64,000 bases of DNA, taken from the NCBI RefSeq assembly GCF_030503875.2, contig NZ_CP129968.2:2196001-2260000 (forward strand), read 5' to 3'. The position numbers were made by a program, and so were the translations under genes. The DNA comes from Marivirga arenosa (GTDB taxonomy: Bacteria; Bacteroidota; Bacteroidia; Cytophagales; Cyclobacteriaceae). Shown in pieces: positions 62,214 to 64,000 of the stretch. The notes beneath the pieces are model-generated. The model made no database searches, was not told the origin of the DNA, and was given only the letters and a program-made list of their open reading frames with translations. Numbering within the stretch: position 1 is the first letter of the stretch; each line of letters starts with the position of its first letter.

Positions 62214-63188
62214 ATGGAAGAAAAAGAAATAAAGGATGCGGTTAATAAATTTAAATCGGCTAGAAAAGAACTTTCAAAAGCGATTATTGGCCAGGAAAAC
62301 GTAGTAAGTGAGGTATTTATGGCCTTATTAGCAAATGGCCATATTTTATTGGAAGGGGTTCCTGGTTTAGGGAAAACCCTTTTAGTGAGGTCATTAGCTA
62401 AAATTTTACATCTTGATTTCCATCGTGTTCAGTTTACCCCTGATTTAATGCCCTCGGACATAGTTGGTATGGAAGTTTTGGAAGAAGATAGAAGCACTGG
62501 CAAACGATTCTTTAAATTTAATAAGGGCCCTATTTTTACTAATATTTTATTAGCTGATGAGATCAATAGAACTCCACCTAAAACTCAATCCGCGTTATTG
62601 GAAGCCATGCAGGAAAGGGAAGTTACTTATGCTGGTACAACCTATGAGCTGCCTAAGCCTTTCTTTCTTTTAGCTACTCAAAATCCTTTAGAGCAATCAG
62701 GGACATATCCTTTGCCTGAAGCTCAATTAGATCGCTTTCTATTTTACACGGTAGTAGAATATCCAACAGATCAAGAAGAAGTTGATATATTAGAGCTAAC
62801 CACAGCAAATAAAAAAAATGAGCTCAAATCAATTTTGTCAGCAGAAGATATTATTCATGCTAGATCATGGGTTCGCGATATCCATATTGATAAAAGTTTA
62901 TTAGAACTTATCAGCAGATTAGTTCGCTCAACCCGGCCTCAAACCTCTGATCTTGAGTTAGTAAAACAATATGTAGATTGGGGTGCAGGACCAAGAGCTG
63001 GACAATCAATAGTTTTGGCAGCGAAGGCACATGCATTTTTGGCTGGTCGTTTATCTGTAATTCCGGATGATATAAAGGCAGTAACTTTGGCTGTGTTAAG
63101 ACATAGGATTGTTTTAAATTTTGTAGCTAAAACAGAAAAATATACTGTTGATCAACTTATTAAGGGATTACTAAATCAGATTAAATAA
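62214..63188 (+). CDS. MoxR-family AAA+ ATPase
   Basis: 324 aa. Walker A is LLEGVPGLGKTLLVRS, Walker B is ILLADEINRTPPKTQSALLEAM, sensor 1 is FFLLATQNPLEQSGTYPLPEAQLDRF. MoxR ATPases act as chaperones for VWA-type partners, here the DUF58 protein downstream. It follows DUF4159 by 24 bases and the next ATG lies 6 bases after its stop. Confidence 0.95.
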   Translation: MEEKEIKDAVNKFKSARKELSKAIIGQENVVSEVFMALLANGHILLEGVPGLGKTLLVRSLAKILHLDFHRVQFTPDLMPSDIVGMEVLEEDRSTGKRFFKFNKGPIFTNILLADEINRTPPKTQSALLEAMQEREVTYAGTTYELPKPFFLLATQNPLEQSGTYPLPEAQLDRFLFYTVVEYPTDQEEVDILELTTANKKNELKSILSAEDIIHARSWVRDIHIDKSLLELISRLVRSTRPQTSDLELVKQYVDWGAGPRAGQSIVLAAKAHAFLAGRLSVIPDDIKAVTLAVLRHRIVLNFVAKTEKYTVDQLIKGLLNQIK

Positions 63189-63194
63189 AGCTTA

Positions 63195-64000
63195 ATGAGT
63201 TATTTTAATTCCATATTTCAATTACCTGATTTTGAAGCGTTGAAAGCAATGCAGCTTTTCATAAAGCATCATATCGAAGGTTTGATGATTGGTATGCATC
63301 AAAGTCCTAAATCTGGATTTGGAATTGAATTTAAGGAATACAGGAATTATACACCCGGTGATTCATTAAAGCAATTAGATTGGAAATATTTTGCCAGAAC
63401 TGATCATTATATGATCAAGGAAGCTGAAATGGAAAAGCAGCACGACTTCATATTTGTACTGGATAATAGCCTTTCTATGAATTTTGAATATAGCAAAAAT
63501 TCTAAATTTAATTGGGCCAGAACCTTAATTGCTGCTCTTGCATATATAGCTAATAATCAGTTTGATAAATATTATATTTTCAATCAAGATAATCCGCCAC
63601 AAGGCTTTGAAGAATTCCTTTATCGCTTGATTCATTTAGAAACTGAACAGAATATTGAGCTAAAGGATTTAAAGCCTCATTCTCAAATCAACAATAAAAA
63701 TACAGTATTCTTATTTACTGACGGATATGGTGAGCTTTCTCAGCTAAAAAGCTTGTTAAGTGATTGGTCAGTGGCATCAAAAGAGGTAATGCTCATTCAC
63801 CTTTTATTTGATAATGAAGAGAATTTAGATTTCGAAGGACAGTATTTTAGCTTTAAGGATTTAGAAAGCGAAGCTATAGTAGAAATAAATAAAAATGAAA
63901 GTAAGACTGAATATGTTGATAGAATTGCAAAATGGAAAGCTGAAATCAAACAAGAATGTGTGAAAAACGGAATCGTTTATTGGCAAATGAACGGTAAAGA
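63195..64000 (+). CDS. DUF58 domain protein, 5' part
   Basis: The frame is open from ATG 63195 to the end of the window, so the gene runs on past 64000. The protein starts SYFNSIFQLPDFEALKAMQ; then FGIEFKEYRNYTPGDSLKQ, LDWKYFARTDHYMIK and FVLDNSLSMNF, which are the DUF58 signature and the VWA-like MIDAS start (D-x-S-x-S). Placed directly after MoxR, as in many genomes. The visible part is 268 codons long. Confidence 0.9.
   Translation, partial: MSYFNSIFQLPDFEALKAMQLFIKHHIEGLMIGMHQSPKSGFGIEFKEYRNYTPGDSLKQLDWKYFARTDHYMIKEAEMEKQHDFIFVLDNSLSMNFEYSKNSKFNWARTLIAALAYIANNQFDKYYIFNQDNPPQGFEEFLYRLIHLETEQNIELKDLKPHSQINNKNTVFLFTDGYGELSQLKSLLSDWSVASKEVMLIHLLFDNEENLDFEGQYFSFKDLESEAIVEINKNESKTEYVDRIAKWKAEIKQECVKNGIVYWQMNGK

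Overview
The window looks like chromosomal DNA of a Bacteroidota bacterium, most likely a marine Cytophagales-type organism. The supporting signs are low GC with A/T-rich spacers, Bacteroidota promoter elements (TTTG-N19-TAnnTTTG ahead of the tRNA), a type IX secretion C-terminal sorting domain with a YPNP motif, a Bacteroidota-type Wza/Wzc pair, a TTG-started HTH regulator at the head of a glycan locus, and many short interspersed palindromic repeats. No species is claimed.

Layout. 1-1404: the end of a DUF349 gene, tRNA-Thr(UGT) with promoter and terminator, and a thioredoxin-fold gene. 1608-4925: polysaccharide export lipoprotein (Wza-like) and chain-length tyrosine kinase (Wzc-like). 5000-7055: a 2-kb gene-free stretch packed with hairpin repeats. 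7056-35046: a large surface-glycan locus. It opens with an HTH regulator, then a legionaminic-acid-type nonulosonate module (LegB-like dehydratase, NeuB-family synthase, GNAT acetyltransferase, NeuC/LegG-like 2-epimerase, PIG-L deacetylase, PtmE-like CBS-nucleotidyltransferase, CMP-nonulosonate synthetase). An O-acetyltransferase, a Wzx-like flippase, a GT-B-like protein, a DegT aminotransferase, a sulfotransferase and a GT2 follow. Next comes a second ulosonate-like module (HMGL-type aldolase with an extra C-terminal domain, a second CMP-sugar synthetase, HAD phosphatase, GT29 sialyltransferase-like enzyme), then a pyruvyltransferase, several GT4 enzymes, a Wzy-like membrane protein, a second GNAT and a polysaccharide deacetylase. 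35134-39283 (minus strand): an Nramp-fold transporter plus 5-oxoprolinase PxpABC, then a peroxiredoxin. 39578-43942: mnmA, a lipoprotein, cvfB-like, a YkgJ-type Cys-cluster protein and holA. 44040-51705: a TPR protein, an outer-membrane barrel, a SPOR protein and ExbB/ExbD/TonB (or TolQ/R/A-like). 51706-57526: folC, trmB, PAP2 phosphatase, M14-like deacylase, phosphoglycosyl transferase, an atypical response regulator and an SDR. 57586-61468: an M57 metallopeptidase lipoprotein and a T9SS-exported subtilase homologue with altered catalytic residues. 61572-64000: the DUF4159, MoxR and DUF58 genes, the last running off the window.

How it fits together. The first half would build, activate, modify, flip, polymerise and export an acidic, probably sulfated and pyruvylated, polysaccharide carrying one or two kinds of nonulosonic acid. 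The initiating phosphoglycosyl transferase is not in the locus; a candidate lies about 20 kb downstream. The two most promising leads for undescribed biology are the aldolase/CMP-synthetase/HAD/GT29 module and the families of compound hairpin elements whose stems change between copies while base pairing is kept. All functional calls come from reading motifs by eye; no database search was run.
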